Part shown: positions 62,757-64,000 of the stretch, piece after piece
How positions within the stretch are numbered: the stretch's first letter is position 1
Layout: every line of letters starts with the position of its first letter
Assembly (NCBI GenBank): GCA_947498455.1
Contig: CANMKK010000001.1
Span: 124,001-188,000, forward strand
DNA length: 64,000 nucleotides
Direction: 5' to 3'
Origin: an uncultured Aquimarina sp.
Lineage (GTDB): Bacteria > Bacteroidota > Bacteroidia > Flavobacteriales > Flavobacteriaceae
Translations under genes and position numbers: made by a program
Notes under the pieces: generated by a model
Told to the model about the DNA's origin: nothing
The model's database searches: none
What the model saw: the letters and a program-made list of their open reading frames with translations, nothing else

Positions 62757-63845
62757 ATGAATTCGAAAACAATAGCATATGGCATTTTACGGGCGGTAGG
62801 AATAATTATCGGAATATTACTCTTACTGTTATTCCTATATAAAATACAATCTATATTATTATATATCGCTTTTGCAGCAGTTATCTCTCTAATGGGACGG
62901 CCATTAGTTTTTTTCCTAAAAAAAAGGCTTAAGTTTAATAATTCCTTGGCAGTAATTTTTACATTATTCATAACCATTGGGTTATTCTTAAGTATATTTT
63001 TACTTTTTGTACCGATCATTACGGAACAAGGACAACTTATTGGCGAAATTGATATTAATGAAATTGGAGACGATCTAGATCGGTTGAATCAGGATATTAG
63101 CGATTATTTTAATGTAGAAAAAATAAACTTTATTGAATTAATCAAGCAAACTGATTTAATGCAGTTCTTTGATCTCACAGCTATTCCCGAAGCAATTAAT
63201 ATGTTTTTAAGTGGTTTTGGTGCAATATTAATAGGGTTATTCTCCGTTCTTTTTATTTCATTCTTTTTTTTAAAAGATAGTAGATTATTAGAAGATAGTT
63301 TACTGGTTTTTGCAAAAAAAGAAGATGAAAATAAATTCATGAGAGCTTTTACTAAAATCAAAGACCTACTATCCCGATATTTCGTGGGTCTATTACTCCA
63401 AGTATTAATCTTGTTCATACTGTATACTATCTTATTGTTGATTTTTGGAGTTCATAATGCGATTGCAGTTGCCTTAATTGCGGCTATACTAAACCTTATT
63501 CCGTATGTCGGCCCATTATTTGGAGGAACATTAGTATTGATTCTTGCCACAACAAGTAATTTGGGACTAGATTTCCAATCAGTTATACTACCTAAACTAA
63601 GTTCTATCTTAATTGGATATATTATCATTCAATTGATTGATAATTTCCTCAATCAACCCTTAATATTTGGTAATAGTGTAAAATCACATCCATTGGAGAT
63701 TTTCTTAGCTATCCTGATTTTTGGAGCTTTATTCGGTATTGGCGGACTAATTGTCGCGGTTCCTTTTTATACAGCCATAAAGGTAATTGCCAAAGAGTTT
63801 TTGTCTGAATATAAGATTGTAAAAAAACTTACCAAAGATTTATAA
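62757..63845 (+). CDS. AI-2E family transporter
   Basis: The 362-residue inner-membrane protein is of the AI-2E/PurR-like UPF0118 family, with about eight membrane helices. The N-terminal pair of helices, a cytoplasmic loop and the C-terminal group containing LNLIPYVGPLFGGTLVLILA near 240-259 and GLIVAVPFYTAIKVI are family marks. Members export autoinducer or small molecules or act in sodium/proton exchange; the name is historical. It lies 57 bases after the methyltransferase on the same strand. Confidence 0.9.
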   Translation: MNSKTIAYGILRAVGIIIGILLLLLFLYKIQSILLYIAFAAVISLMGRPLVFFLKKRLKFNNSLAVIFTLFITIGLFLSIFLLFVPIITEQGQLIGEIDINEIGDDLDRLNQDISDYFNVEKINFIELIKQTDLMQFFDLTAIPEAINMFLSGFGAILIGLFSVLFISFFFLKDSRLLEDSLLVFAKKEDENKFMRAFTKIKDLLSRYFVGLLLQVLILFILYTILLLIFGVHNAIAVALIAAILNLIPYVGPLFGGTLVLILATTSNLGLDFQSVILPKLSSILIGYIIIQLIDNFLNQPLIFGNSVKSHPLEIFLAILIFGALFGIGGLIVAVPFYTAIKVIAKEFLSEYKIVKKLTKDL

Positions 63846-63873
63846 GTAGTTTTATTGATTCTACAGAATACTA

Positions 63874-63881
63874 TATTTTTG
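63874..63881 (+). promoter_or_regulatory. Predicted -7 box for the last gene
   Basis: TATTTTTG fits TAnnTTTG, downstream of the transporter stop. It would serve the open frame that runs off the right edge. Confidence 0.35.
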
Positions 63882-63911
63882 CGGTGTTCCAATTATTACA
63901 AACAAGAAGGA

Positions 63912-64000
63912 TTGAACAATCATATTACAGATAGCGAAATACAAGATTTTATCTTCGATAAATCCGAAAACAGGATCGATATAACTAAATTCATACTATC
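63912..64000 (+). CDS. N-terminus of an unidentified protein (partial)
   Basis: An open frame runs off the right edge. With TTG at 63912 as start it reads MNNHITDSEIQDFIFDKSEN and continues; the same frame is open upstream to 63846. A predicted promoter box lies just before it and the bases AAGGA precede the TTG. There is no ATG. Identity unknown. Confidence 0.35.
   Translation, partial: MNNHITDSEIQDFIFDKSENRIDITKFIL

Overview
The window is chromosomal DNA from a marine-type Flavobacteriaceae bacterium (Bacteroidetes). Genus is not provable from the sequence; the gene content and interspersed repeats resemble Aquimarina-like genomes. Support: AT-rich DNA, most genes without a Shine-Dalgarno (SD) sequence, TAnnTTTG-type promoter boxes, a fused CcsB/CcsA cytochrome c assembly protein, a menaquinone cluster, the rpsF-rpsR-rplI operon, and several protein families typical of Flavobacteriia.

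Bases 1 to about 8365 are the right-hand part of an integrated plasmid-like element. It carries a RadC-type protein, a primase-like protein, a ParA/partner partition pair, a Rep_3-type replication initiator beside about ten iterons, a structured 0.8 kb non-coding region, an XRE regulator and a tyrosine integrase. Just beyond the integrase lies the 3' half of an initiator tRNA-Met, the expected scar of insertion into a tRNA gene. The partition genes and the regulator have strong SD sequences and proteins that look proteobacterial, so the element seems to be a chimera: a Bacteroidetes integration module joined to a foreign replicon.

Bases 8.4-25.3 kb hold ordinary genes: a glycosyltransferase, an unidentified 403-residue protein, hisS, an ABC permease, the S6-S18-L9 ribosomal operon, a LytTR response regulator, a DUF2911 protein, an aquaporin, a DEAH helicase, a hydrolase, two consecutive msrB genes and lpdA. 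Bases 25.7-32.2 kb carry a small regulator, two sodium:solute symporters, a PIG-L deacetylase and a 36-residue membrane peptide. Bases 32.8-37.6 kb hold an rRNA methyltransferase and an SRPBCC-SDR-photolyase cluster.

Bases 37.7-44.5 kb are a complete histidine degradation operon, hutH-hutI-hutU-hutG, divergent from a LysR regulator. A perfect 16-copy array of a 21-bp repeat follows, then another symporter and the large ccsBA gene. Bases 50.7-55.5 kb contain a DUF2520 oxidoreductase, a KdsC-like phosphatase, an ITP/XTP pyrophosphatase, a cation diffusion facilitator and small conserved genes. Bases 55.6-59 kb carry menD, menF and a hotdog thioesterase. The end holds an esterase, a repeat-rich intergenic region, an orphan GG-leader peptide precursor, DUF1223 and DUF4159 proteins, a SpoU methyltransferase and an AI-2E family transporter.

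The most noteworthy observations are the foreign replicon with its switch-like paired hairpins, two independent 21-bp tandem arrays sharing a core motif, a MITE-like repeat present four times, the orphan ribosomal peptide precursor, and a tiny membrane peptide between the deacetylase and its symporter.
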